NCBI GenBank assembly: GCA_017634455.1
Contig: JAGBNK010000020.1
Coordinates: forward strand, 113,990-177,989
Length of the DNA stretch: 64,000 nucleotides
Reading direction: 5' to 3'
Source of the DNA: Lachnospiraceae bacterium
Lineage (GTDB): Bacteria; Bacillota; Clostridia; Lachnospirales; Lachnospiraceae
This document shows, in pieces, positions 37,453-45,450 of the stretch (its first letter is position 1; the number at the start of each line of letters is the position of its first letter). A program made the translations under genes and the position numbers. The notes under the pieces are model-generated. The model ran no database searches and had not been told where the DNA came from. It saw only the letters and a list, made by a program, of their open reading frames with translations.

Positions 37453-40400
37453 TTATGCATCCAAATCTTCTTCAATTAAGTTTACAGATACAAGAGTCGA
37501 GATACCCTTCTCCTGCATTGTAATACCATACAATCTGTCAGCCGCATTCATAGTACCACGACGGTGAGTAATTACAATAAACTGTGTATTATTAGTAAGC
37601 TTATGTAAATACTTGGCAAATCTATCTACATTGCTATCATCCAAAGCAGCCTCAATCTCGTCCAACAGACAGAATGGAGATGGTTTCAGGTTCTGAATAG
37701 CAAATAACAATGCAATTGCTGTCAGAGATTTCTCTCCACCGGATAACTGCATCATATTCTGCAATTTCTTTCCAGGTGGTTGAGCCACAATCTTGATTCC
37801 TGTCTCAAGAATATCTTCACCTTCCACAAGCTCAAGTGTACCCTTACCACCACCGAAGAGCTCCTTGAAGGCCTTGTCAAATTCTCTCTGAATATCAGCA
37901 AATCCCTGGGTGAACTGTTTTCTCATTCCATCATCCAAATCATCGATGATTCCCATAAGAGTCTGTTCAGCCTCAATTAAATCATCATGCTGAGTCTTGA
38001 GGAATTCATATCTTGTAGATATTTCCTTGTATTCGTCAATGGCATTAACATTTACATTTCCCATACGACGAATCTCATCCTTGATGCTAGAGATAGACTT
38101 TCTCATCTCCTGCAAATCATCAAATTCTTCATTACGAAGCTTTTCGGCACCAATCTGAGTAAGCTCATACTCTTCCCACATGTAGCTGTTCTGATGCTCT
38201 ATTGCATCATTTAGCTTCTCTCTCTGAGAATTTAAACGGAATATTTCCTTATCAAGAGCTGCTATCTTGTCAGCCACTTCTTCACGCTTCTCAAAGAATC
38301 CCTTGTATTCCTGATTCATTGCCTCTTTCTTGGCGATAGTATCCTGAAGCTTCTGCTCCAACTCAGCGTAATTATCATCACTGGCAATAATAGTCTTCTT
38401 GATTTCTTCTATATCATGACGCTTCTTCTCAGCATCAACTTTGCCATTCTTGGCCTCTTCAATAAGAGCAGCAATATCCTCTTCCTTCTTCTTGATTTCA
38501 TTGGCAATACGATTGCAGTTCTCCTCAACAAAGGATACCTTCTGCTTAGCATTGGCTTCCTCAATCTGAGCTTCAGACACATTTCTCACTGCAGAAGACT
38601 CCATATATGTCTTCTCATCCAAAGCAGCCTGATACTCTCTAATCTGAGCCTTCAGCTCTTCTTCCTTATCCTCTGCCTCTGTAATAGACAAGGCAGCTTC
38701 CTTCTTGCCGGCGTTAATGTCACGAATCTGGCGTTCCATTTCCTCGCCCTCAAGCTTCAAGGAATCGAAGGCTTCAAGGGAAGCATCCTTCTGCTCCTGA
38801 ACTATGTTCAAGTTCATCTTGGCTGTGTTCACTGCAATAGCAGTTTCATCCATAGCCTCTCTATTGGCAGCTCTGTCCTCCTCAAGAAGAGCCTGAGCTG
38901 TCTCAATCTCAGATATACGCTCCTTGGCAGATTTAATATCCTGCTGAAGTTGCTCTAAGTGTTTCTCAATATCATCAATCTCACGATTTCTACCAAGCAA
39001 ATTGCTGGTGTTCTTGAAGGCACCACCAGTCATTGATCCACCTGGGCTTAAATATTCTCCCTCAAGAGTAACCATATGAATTGAATAGTGATTCTTCTTG
39101 GCAATTGCAATTGCATTGTCAATATTATCAACAACCACAACTCTGCCAAGGAGATAACTAATTACATCTAAATACTTACTGTCTGTTGATACCAGTTCAT
39201 TGGCAAGTCCAAGTACACTCTTGTCCTTCAAGATAGACTTATCCTTGTTAAATCCCTTTGGACTTACAGATGTAAGTGGGAGAAATGTTGCTCTACCATA
39301 GCGATGCTCCTTCAAATAAGCAATCATCTTCTTGGCAGTATTCTCATCCTCTGTGACAATATTCTGGATATTTCCACCCAAAGCAGTCTCAATAGCCACT
39401 TCATACTTGGCATCTACATGAATCAAATCAGATACAACACCCAGAATCCCCTTGTTGTTGTCCTTCTGCTCCATGACTCTGCGAATACTGTTACCATATC
39501 CGTCATATCTCTCAGCAATATTTTTCAAAGCTTCTAACTTGGAATTCTGCTTCTGATAAGCATCCTTGGCCTTTTCTAAATCAGTTCTTGCATCTCTAGC
39601 CTTGTTCTTCCAATCTACAGACTTGTGCATGAAGTCCTGCTCTTTGTCCTTAAGCTCGGCATACTTAGCCTGTGTCTCATCATATTCCTTCTGACAGATA
39701 ACCAGATTACTATCCAAGTCTTCCTCTTCGGTCTTTCTCTGGAGAATTCTCTGATTCAGCTGAGCCTTGCGAATGTTGGTCTGCTCCAACATAGTGTCAA
39801 ATTTCTGCTGCTTAGCAGACAACTCAGCCTTGGTATTGAGGAGCTTCATAATAGTATTATTATTCTCTTCGATACCATCATTATATTTCTTGATTTCAGC
39901 CTGCAAATCGCTGTAGAATTTACGGACTGTCTCTAATCTCTTCTCAACCTCATCAAGAGTCTTCTGGAGCTCTTCACGCTCCTTCTCATATTCTGCCTGC
40001 TGTTCTTCGTACTCTTCCTTCTCAAGTTCAAGAGCACCCTTTCTTCCAGCCAGATTCTCCTCTGCATTCTCTGCAAATTCAATCTGCTGTTCAAGCATCT
40101 TGATCTGATTTTCCAGATTTCCCTTTACCAGAGTAGTCTTACCCTGCTCATCTCTTACATTCTGGATTTCAACATCAATATCAGCAAGCTTCTCTTCTAA
40201 AAGTGCATACTCATTCTTAATATTTTCCTGCTCAGCAATACTTTCTGTCATCTGTGTCTGTGAAATATTGAAATTCTTCTCAATATCATCCAGCTTAGAT
40301 GTCATATCCTCAATCTCTAACAAGAAAGAGTTAACCTCCAAGGTCTTCAAGTCTTCCTTTTTCTTGAGATACTGCTTTGCAACTTCTGCCTGGCGCTCAA

Positions 40401-41013
40401 GAGGTCCAACCTGACGCTCCAACTCACCCAAAATATCATTTACACGAACCAGATTCTCTCTCTCAGCCTCAAGCTTCTTGATAGTAGCAGCTTTTCTTCT
40501 CTTGAACTTTACAATACCAACAGCTTCATCAAAGAGCTCACGGCGTTCCTCTGGCTTACCACTGAGGATTTTCTCAATCTGACCCTGTCCAATGATAGAG
40601 TACCCCTCTTTACCGATACCAGTATCGTAGAAAAGCTCATTTACATCCTTCAAGCGGCAAGGAGAACCATTTAACAGATACTCACTTTCACCTGAGCGAT
40701 ATACTCGTCTGGCAATTGTCACTTCCTCGTAATCAATAGGAAGTACATGGTCAGAATTATCCATTGTAATTGCAACATAAGCATAACTAAGGGGTTTTCT
40801 ATTTTCAGTACCGGCGAAAATAACATCCTGCATACTTGCACCACGAAGCTGCTTAGCACTCTGCTCACCGAGAACCCAGCGAACAGCATCAGAGACATTA
40901 CTCTTACCACTACCGTTGGGTCCTACAATACCTGTAATACCATTATGGAAATCAAATACTATCTTATTAGCAAATGATTTGAAACCGTACATTTCAATAC
41001 TTTTTAAATACAT
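37453..41013 (-). CDS. smc: Chromosome segregation ATPase SMC
   Basis: This is the full-length 1186-residue SMC. The N-terminal ATPase half has Walker A GPNGSGKSN (31-39). A coiled coil (about 165-500), a hinge domain (about 515-675, with GVVSDLIHVDAKYE and a GGSMTGG loop just after) and a returning coiled coil (about 675-1020) follow. The C-terminal ATPase half has signature LSGGEKSLTA and Walker B PFCLLDEIEAALDDSN. It condenses and segregates DNA with ScpA/ScpB, which are not in the window. GAGGT precedes the ATG at 41013. Confidence 0.97.
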   Translation of the reverse strand: MYLKSIEMYGFKSFANKIVFDFHNGITGIVGPNGSGKSNVSDAVRWVLGEQSAKQLRGASMQDVIFAGTENRKPLSYAYVAITMDNSDHVLPIDYEEVTIARRVYRSGESEYLLNGSPCRLKDVNELFYDTGIGKEGYSIIGQGQIEKILSGKPEERRELFDEAVGIVKFKRRKAATIKKLEAERENLVRVNDILGELERQVGPLERQAEVAKQYLKKKEDLKTLEVNSFLLEIEDMTSKLDDIEKNFNISQTQMTESIAEQENIKNEYALLEEKLADIDVEIQNVRDEQGKTTLVKGNLENQIKMLEQQIEFAENAEENLAGRKGALELEKEEYEEQQAEYEKEREELQKTLDEVEKRLETVRKFYSDLQAEIKKYNDGIEENNNTIMKLLNTKAELSAKQQKFDTMLEQTNIRKAQLNQRILQRKTEEEDLDSNLVICQKEYDETQAKYAELKDKEQDFMHKSVDWKNKARDARTDLEKAKDAYQKQNSKLEALKNIAERYDGYGNSIRRVMEQKDNNKGILGVVSDLIHVDAKYEVAIETALGGNIQNIVTEDENTAKKMIAYLKEHRYGRATFLPLTSVSPKGFNKDKSILKDKSVLGLANELVSTDSKYLDVISYLLGRVVVVDNIDNAIAIAKKNHYSIHMVTLEGEYLSPGGSMTGGAFKNTSNLLGRNREIDDIEKHLEQLQQDIKSAKERISEIETAQALLEEDRAANREAMDETAIAVNTAKMNLNIVQEQKDASLEAFDSLKLEGEEMERQIRDINAGKKEAALSITEAEDKEEELKAQIREYQAALDEKTYMESSAVRNVSEAQIEEANAKQKVSFVEENCNRIANEIKKKEEDIAALIEEAKNGKVDAEKKRHDIEEIKKTIIASDDNYAELEQKLQDTIAKKEAMNQEYKGFFEKREEVADKIAALDKEIFRLNSQREKLNDAIEHQNSYMWEEYELTQIGAEKLRNEEFDDLQEMRKSISSIKDEIRRMGNVNVNAIDEYKEISTRYEFLKTQHDDLIEAEQTLMGIIDDLDDGMRKQFTQGFADIQREFDKAFKELFGGGKGTLELVEGEDILETGIKIVAQPPGKKLQNMMQLSGGEKSLTAIALLFAIQNLKPSPFCLLDEIEAALDDSNVDRFAKYLHKLTNNTQFIVITHRRGTMNAADRLYGITMQEKGISTLVSVNLIEEDLDA

Positions 41014-41053
41014 AACTACCTCAAATTAATCTATTTATTCTCTTACAATTCTC

Positions 41054-41746
41054 TTACAATTCTTTTGCAGACTTTAATTTCATAAGTGCATTATAAGCCG
41101 CCTGCTGCTCAGCAGATTTCTTGCTATTTCCATTGCCTACACCAAGCTCCTGTCCATCAATGGATACTTTTACAGTAAATGTCTTGGCATGAGCAGGGCC
41201 TTCCTCTCCAATAATCTCATATACAGTATTGGATTTGTATTTGCCCTGAGCAACCTCCTGAAGCATTGTCTTACTATCGAAGAACATCCTCTTGTGCTCT
41301 ATATCATTCATGATAAATGTAAGAATGAATTTCTTGGCAGGTTCAATTCCGCCATCTAGAAAAATTGCGCCAATAACCGCCTCCATGGCATCAGATAATA
41401 CAGACTTACGGTGTCTGCCGCCAGTCTGGTCCTCACCTTTGCCAAGGAATACATAATCTCCCAGGTCAATATCCTGTGTACAAAATGCAAGTGTAGGCTC
41501 GCAAACCATGCTTGCGCGCAATTTAGTCATATCTCCTTCAGGGAGATTAGGATAATTTAAATACAAAAACTCACTGGATACCATTTCAAGCACTGCATCT
41601 CCGAGGAACTCCAATCTCTCATTATCCGAAAGTGGCTTCATACGTTTCTCGTTAGCATAAGAGCTATGTGTGAGTGCCTGTTTCAATAAGTTTTCGTCTT
41701 TAAACTCATAACCTATAGTTTTTTGAAACTCTCTAACTGTCTTCAC
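41054..41746 (-). CDS. rnc: Ribonuclease III
   Basis: This double-strand RNA endonuclease (230 residues) has the nuclease signature NERLEFLGDAVLEMV at about 40-54 and a C-terminal dsRNA-binding domain (about 158-226, ending AAYNALMKLKSAKEL). The start codon is GTG at 41746 with GAGAGGT upstream. It leads into smc. A near-perfect hairpin lies between it and acpP. Confidence 0.97.
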   Translation of the reverse strand: MKTVREFQKTIGYEFKDENLLKQALTHSSYANEKRMKPLSDNERLEFLGDAVLEMVSSEFLYLNYPNLPEGDMTKLRASMVCEPTLAFCTQDIDLGDYVFLGKGEDQTGGRHRKSVLSDAMEAVIGAIFLDGGIEPAKKFILTFIMNDIEHKRMFFDSKTMLQEVAQGKYKSNTVYEIIGEEGPAHAKTFTVKVSIDGQELGVGNGNSKKSAEQQAAYNALMKLKSAKEL

Positions 41747-41774
41747 TTAAATACCTCTCTGTAAAATGTAAAAT

Positions 41775-41800
41775 ATAGAGCTCTTAAATAAGAGCCCTAT
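41775..41800 (-). terminator. Hairpin between acpP and rnc
   Basis: An 11-bp stem with one mismatch (41775-41785 with 41790-41800) is followed on the minus strand by ATATTTTACATTTTAC. It is probably a weak terminator or attenuator after acpP. Its core GCTCTT/AAGAGC also occurs in the plsX leader. Confidence 0.5.
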
Positions 41801-41830
41801 CTACATAATAATCAGTAATAATATTAACAA

Positions 41831-42061
41831 TTAGGCAACTGTCTTTTTGATCATTTCAACAGCATCACCAACTGTCTTGATGTTCTCAGCCTGCTCAACA
41901 TCGAATTCTACATTAAGCTCTGACTCAACACCCATGATAATCTGGAATACATCCAATGAATCAGCTCCCAAATCTTCAACAAAAGTTGTATCCATTGAGA
42001 TTTCAGCCTCATCAACATTTAATACATCTGCAATAACTCTTTTTAATAATTCGAATTCCAT
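41831..42061 (-). CDS. acpP: Acyl carrier protein
   Basis: The 76-residue acidic carrier of fatty acid synthesis holds the phosphopantetheine Ser in the DLGADSLDVFQ motif (about residue 36). It follows plsX by 33 nt with a GAGGAGG site, the standard plsX-acpP pairing when fab genes are elsewhere. Four-helix length and charge are normal. Confidence 0.97.
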   Translation of the reverse strand: MEFELLKRVIADVLNVDEAEISMDTTFVEDLGADSLDVFQIIMGVESELNVEFDVEQAENIKTVGDAVEMIKKTVA

Positions 42062-42094
42062 TTTAAGTCCTCCTCTTAATCCTATAATGAATTT

Positions 42095-43102
42095 CTAATT
42101 TATCTCTATATTTTCCTTTATTTTTGAAGTAATATCCTGCTCGTTAAACGACACACACTGCAAAATAGAATTTTTGATTTCCTTGGCAGTAGAACTACCG
42201 TGTGTCTTCACAACCAATCCATTTAATCCCAAAAGTGGAGCTCCACCATATTCTGATGCATCAAAGGACTTCAAAGTCTTCTTCAATGCTGGCAAAGCCA
42301 AAGCTGCACCAATCTTGCTCTTTAATGTACTAAGCAATCCCTTCTTAATAACACCAATAAGAGTTGATGCAAGTCCTTCATATAATTTCAAGATTACATT
42401 TCCTACAAAAGCTTCACAGACAATTACATCTGCATCACCTCTAGGAATATCACGGGATTCAATACTTCCGATGAAATTAATATTTTCACATTCCTTCAGA
42501 AGAGGCATGGTCTCCTTTACCAAAGCGTTGCCCTTTTCCTCCTCAGCGCCAATATTTACAATAGCAACTCGAGGATTTTCTACACCAACCACATCTCTCA
42601 TGTACAATGAACCCATCTGAGCAAATTGAACCAGATGATCTGGTCTGGCATCCACATTGGCACCACAGTCAATAAGAAGTGATACTCCCTTCTCAGTTGG
42701 AAGAAGTGGCGCAAGAGGAGCTCTCTTCACACCTTTGAGCTTGCCAATAAGCAATTGGCCTCCCACTAGGACTGCACCTGTACTTCCAGCAGAAACGAAA
42801 GCATCTGCCTTGCCTGCTTTTACCAGTTCTAACGCAACTACAATGGATGAATCCTTTTTCTTTCTAATAGCCATAACTGGAGGCTCAGCTGTTTCTATTA
42901 CCTCAGTGGCATTTACCACTTCAATCTGAGCTTCATTATAATCATACTTTGATAATTCCTGACGAACTACATCCTCGATACCTACTAACATAACTTTCAC
43001 ATTATTATTAGCATTTACTGCATCAACTGCTCCCTGCACAATAGCTCCTGGAGCATTATCTCCGCCCATGGCATCTAATGCAACAACCGTTACATCACTC
43101 AT
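42095..43102 (-). CDS. plsX: Phosphate acyltransferase PlsX
   Basis: PlsX makes acyl-phosphate from acyl-ACP for PlsY. The 335-residue sequence starts VVALDAMGGDNAPGAIV and contains SAGSTGAVLVGG, CGANVDARPDHL and the C-terminal GAPLLGLNGLVVKTHGSS. It opens the plsX-acpP unit behind an extended -10 promoter and a palindrome that touches its ribosome site. Confidence 0.97.
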   Translation of the reverse strand: MSDVTVVALDAMGGDNAPGAIVQGAVDAVNANNNVKVMLVGIEDVVRQELSKYDYNEAQIEVVNATEVIETAEPPVMAIRKKKDSSIVVALELVKAGKADAFVSAGSTGAVLVGGQLLIGKLKGVKRAPLAPLLPTEKGVSLLIDCGANVDARPDHLVQFAQMGSLYMRDVVGVENPRVAIVNIGAEEEKGNALVKETMPLLKECENINFIGSIESRDIPRGDADVIVCEAFVGNVILKLYEGLASTLIGVIKKGLLSTLKSKIGAALALPALKKTLKSFDASEYGGAPLLGLNGLVVKTHGSSTAKEIKNSILQCVSFNEQDITSKIKENIEIN

Positions 43103-43115
43103 AATATATCCTCCT

Positions 43116-43130
43116 TGCTCTTAAAGAGCA
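43116..43130 (-). promoter_or_regulatory. Palindrome touching the plsX ribosome binding site
   Basis: A perfect 7-1-7 inverted repeat, TGCTCTT-A-AAGAGCA, ends at the first base of the AAGGAGG site (43110-43116). It could be an operator or a translational structure. Confidence 0.4.
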
Positions 43131-43143
43131 CCATTAAAAATAT

Positions 43144-43171
43144 ACTATATCAAAGTGTATAAATCAACCAA
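43144..43171 (-). promoter_or_regulatory. Extended -10 promoter of plsX-acpP
   Basis: On the minus strand TTGGTT (43166-43171) is followed by a 16-nt spacer and TATAGT (43144-43149), preceded by TG in the extended -10 position. Confidence 0.5.
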
Positions 43172-43187
43172 ATGTATAAATAAAAAA

Positions 43188-43212
43188 GCCTTCCCACCTG
43201 AAATGGGAAGGC
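43188..43212 (-). terminator. Terminator of the yceD-rpmF unit
   Basis: A perfect 9-bp GC-rich stem (43188-43196 with 43204-43212) is followed by a T6 run on the minus strand, 15 nt after the rpmF stop. Confidence 0.9.
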
Positions 43213-43226
43213 CTAATAATTGCAAA

Positions 43227-43406
43227 TTAATCCTGAGCGATAATCTCGCGCTTGTTATAAGCTCCACAGTTCTTGCATACTCTATGAGGAACCATAAGCT
43301 CGCCACACTTGCTACACTTAACTAATGTAGGCGCTGTCATCTTCCAGTTTGCTCTTCTCTTATCTCTTCTACCCTTAGAAGACTTATTCTTTGGACAAAT
43401 TGACAT
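43227..43406 (-). CDS. rpmF: 50S ribosomal protein L32
   Basis: The 59-residue protein begins MSICPKNKSSKGRRDKRRAN, the L32 signature, and ends REIIAQD. Two CxxC pairs (CSKC and CKNC) form the zinc-ribbon of the Zn-binding C+ form. GGAGG lies upstream of the ATG at 43406. It follows the DUF177 gene almost immediately, the standard yceD-rpmF pairing, and is ended by the terminator at 43188-43212. Confidence 0.97.
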   Translation of the reverse strand: MSICPKNKSSKGRRDKRRANWKMTAPTLVKCSKCGELMVPHRVCKNCGAYNKREIIAQD

Positions 43407-43411
43407 TCGGA

Positions 43412-43936
43412 TTACACCTCCTTAAATTGATCAAATACATCTTGGAACGCCGCCATTCTTGGATCTATAACCTGACGATTACATCCACAGTCTTGGATAT
43501 TTAAGTTCTGACCACATACCAGGCATATGCCCTTGCAATCATCCTTACACAAGACTTTGGCAGGCCAGTTAACCAAGATTTCGTCAAAAATTAGTCTGTC
43601 AACATCAAGCTGATTCTCATTTACAAAATCATCATCTCCATCTTCATCTGCTAAGATAATACCATCTTCAATCTTGAGCTTTCTATCAATAGAAATATCA
43701 AAATCCATTGGCACATCCTCTAAGCATCTGTCGCATGAAAGAATCATTTTAAGTGATGTTTCACCTGAAATCAATAATTCCTTATTGCTATCATTTGTCA
43801 GACATAAATCGAATGGCTTAATTTCTGTTATCGGATATTCATTTCCCATATACTCGAAAACGAGATTTTCCATATTACATGGAATCTCTAAATGCTTATT
43901 GGCAATTGTAATTAAATCTCTTATTTCAATATACAT
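43412..43936 (-). CDS. DUF177 (YceD-like) protein
   Basis: The 174-residue partner gene of rpmF carries the conserved CDRCLEDV segment and the C-terminal CKGICLVCGQNLN-type cysteines (CKDDCKGICLVCG), which are hallmarks of DUF177. It is linked to 23S rRNA or L32 metabolism in other bacteria and plants. The start at 43936 is set by AGGAG 6 nt upstream. A full-consensus promoter ends about 25 nt upstream of it, so the longer reading from 43954 would begin at or before the transcript start. Confidence 0.9.
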   Translation of the reverse strand: MYIEIRDLITIANKHLEIPCNMENLVFEYMGNEYPITEIKPFDLCLTNDSNKELLISGETSLKMILSCDRCLEDVPMDFDISIDRKLKIEDGIILADEDGDDDFVNENQLDVDRLIFDEILVNWPAKVLCKDDCKGICLVCGQNLNIQDCGCNRQVIDPRMAAFQDVFDQFKEV

Positions 43937-43961
43937 AGGCACTCCTATCCACACCTAAACT

Positions 43962-43990
43962 ATTATAATGATGACAAATCATATTGTCAA
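43962..43990 (-). promoter_or_regulatory. Full-consensus sigma-A promoter of yceD-rpmF
   Basis: On the minus strand TTGACA (43985-43990), a 17-nt spacer (43968-43984) and TATAAT (43962-43967) match the housekeeping consensus at 12 of 12 positions. The predicted start is near 43955, a leader of about 20 nt. Confidence 0.85.
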
Positions 43991-44001
43991 CCACTTTTTC
44001 T

Positions 44002-45195
44002 TTACACTAATGCAACTGTCTCTCTTGCGATAGCTAACTCTTCATTTGTAGGAACAACAGCAACCTTTACCTTTGAATCTGGTGTAGAAAGAACAACTTC
44101 ATCACCAAATGTCTTGAGGTTTGTCTCCTCATCAATTGAAATTCCTAAGTATCCTAAGTATTCACATACCTTACGGCGAACCATTGCTACGTTCTCACCG
44201 ATACCAGCTGTAAATGCAATAGCATCAACACCATTCATTGCAGCAACATAAGAACCGATGTACTTAGCAACTCTGTAGCAGAATACATCCATAGCATATA
44301 CAGCTAACTTGTTGCCCTTCTTGATTTCATCCTGAACATCTCTGAAGTCGCTTGAGCCACCCTTCTGAAGACCAGTCATACCAGACTTCTTGTTGAGTAC
44401 ATTCAATACCTCTGAGATTGACAAATTCTCTTTGTTAGCGATGAATTCAATGATTGCTGGATCAAGATCACCTGAACGAGTTCCCATTACAAGACCTTCA
44501 AGTGGTGTAAGACCCATTGATGTATCTACACACTCACCGTTTAATACAGCTGAAATAGAAGCACCATTTCCAAGGTGAGCTACGATAATCTTAGAATTAT
44601 TTAAATCCATGTTAAGGAAGTTTGCTGTCTCCTTCGATACAAAGCTGTGGCTTGTTCCGTGGAAACCATATCTTCTAACCTTGTACTTCTCGTAGTACTC
44701 ATATGGAAGACCATAGAGATAAGCCTTCTCTGGCATTGTCTGATGGAAAGCTGTATCAAATACACCAACCATTGGTACATTTGGCATAAGCTCTTTACAA
44801 GCATTGATACCAATTAAGTTTGCAGGGTTGTGAAGAGGTGCAAGATCATTACACTCCTCGATAGCCTTCAATACTTCGTCAGTAAGTACAACTGAAGAAG
44901 CGAACTTCTCACCACCATGTACTACACGATGTCCTACTGCATCGATTTCCTCAAGGCTCTTGATAGCTCCTGTTGTAGGATTGATAAGAGCATCAATTAC
45001 AAGCTGAATAGCCTGCTTATGTGTAGGCATATCTGTCTCAGTAATTTCCTTGTCGAGACCAGCCTTCTGATATACAAGTCGTCCGTCAATTCCAATTCTC
45101 TCACATAAGCCTTTTGCAAGTACAGCCTCGCTCTCAGAATCAATAAGCTGATACTTAAGTGATGAACTTCCGCAATTAATAACTAATACGTTCAT
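44002..45195 (-). CDS. ackA: Acetate kinase
   Basis: AckA converts acetyl phosphate and ADP to acetate and ATP, the energy-yielding end of fermentation. ASKHA-fold motifs are present: NCGSSSLKYQL at the N-terminus, RRYGFHGTSHSFV, HLGNGASI and FTAGIGEN. The length of 397 residues is normal. The usual partner pta is not adjacent. A good promoter (TTGTTA-17-TATAAT) lies about 75 nt upstream, and AGAGGT precedes the ATG. Confidence 0.97.
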   Translation of the reverse strand: MNVLVINCGSSSLKYQLIDSESEAVLAKGLCERIGIDGRLVYQKAGLDKEITETDMPTHKQAIQLVIDALINPTTGAIKSLEEIDAVGHRVVHGGEKFASSVVLTDEVLKAIEECNDLAPLHNPANLIGINACKELMPNVPMVGVFDTAFHQTMPEKAYLYGLPYEYYEKYKVRRYGFHGTSHSFVSKETANFLNMDLNNSKIIVAHLGNGASISAVLNGECVDTSMGLTPLEGLVMGTRSGDLDPAIIEFIANKENLSISEVLNVLNKKSGMTGLQKGGSSDFRDVQDEIKKGNKLAVYAMDVFCYRVAKYIGSYVAAMNGVDAIAFTAGIGENVAMVRRKVCEYLGYLGISIDEETNLKTFGDEVVLSTPDSKVKVAVVPTNEELAIARETVALV

Positions 45196-45270
45196 ATTTA
45201 TACCTCTTTCATAAAATATATTTACTACGGCATTTATTATGTAAATGTCGATATGTTACGCAGTATTTTC

Positions 45271-45299
45271 ATTATATTATGATTTTATAAATCTAACAA
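45271..45299 (-). promoter_or_regulatory. ackA promoter
   Basis: On the minus strand TTGTTA (45294-45299), a 17-nt spacer and TATAAT (45271-45276) precede ackA, with a leader of about 70 nt. Confidence 0.7.
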
Positions 45300-45374
45300 G
45301 ATTTTATTGAGATACAATTTATATGTGAAATATTCTTAATACTTCTGCCACATATAAATCACAATTTACGAATA

Positions 45375-45383
45375 TGATATAAT
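45375..45383 (+). promoter_or_regulatory. Extended -10 promoter of tmcAL
   Basis: TGATATAAT lies on the plus strand. The -35 region (TAAATC/AAATCA) is poor, as is usual for extended -10 promoters. It predicts a leader of about 60 nt before tmcAL. Confidence 0.55.
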
Positions 45384-45421
45384 GAATTGAAAATCAATGA
45401 TGATTAAAATATAAAATATGT

Positions 45422-45442
45422 AAGGAGGCGTCTCTCAGACGC
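45422..45442 (+). promoter_or_regulatory. Shine-Dalgarno followed by a hairpin before the tmcAL start
   Basis: AAGGAGG (45422-45428) is 22 nt from the ATG, far beyond normal spacing. A 6-bp stem with a 3-nt loop (GCGTCT 45428-45433, AGACGC 45437-45442) fills the gap. Folded, it leaves about 8 nt between the stem and the ATG. No in-frame ATG, GTG or TTG lies closer to the site. Confidence 0.6.
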
Positions 45443-45450
45443 ATAATATA

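Noticed and set aside
38416..38958. 180-residue Leu-rich plus-strand open frame opposite smc
   Set aside because: Antisense translation of Glu/Lys-rich coiled coil gives a Leu/Phe/Ser-rich frame that mimics a membrane protein. No start signals.
41037..41061. Short direct repeat (TTCTCTTACAA twice) between rnc and smc
   Set aside because: Two copies only, at a gene end; most simply a slippage duplication.
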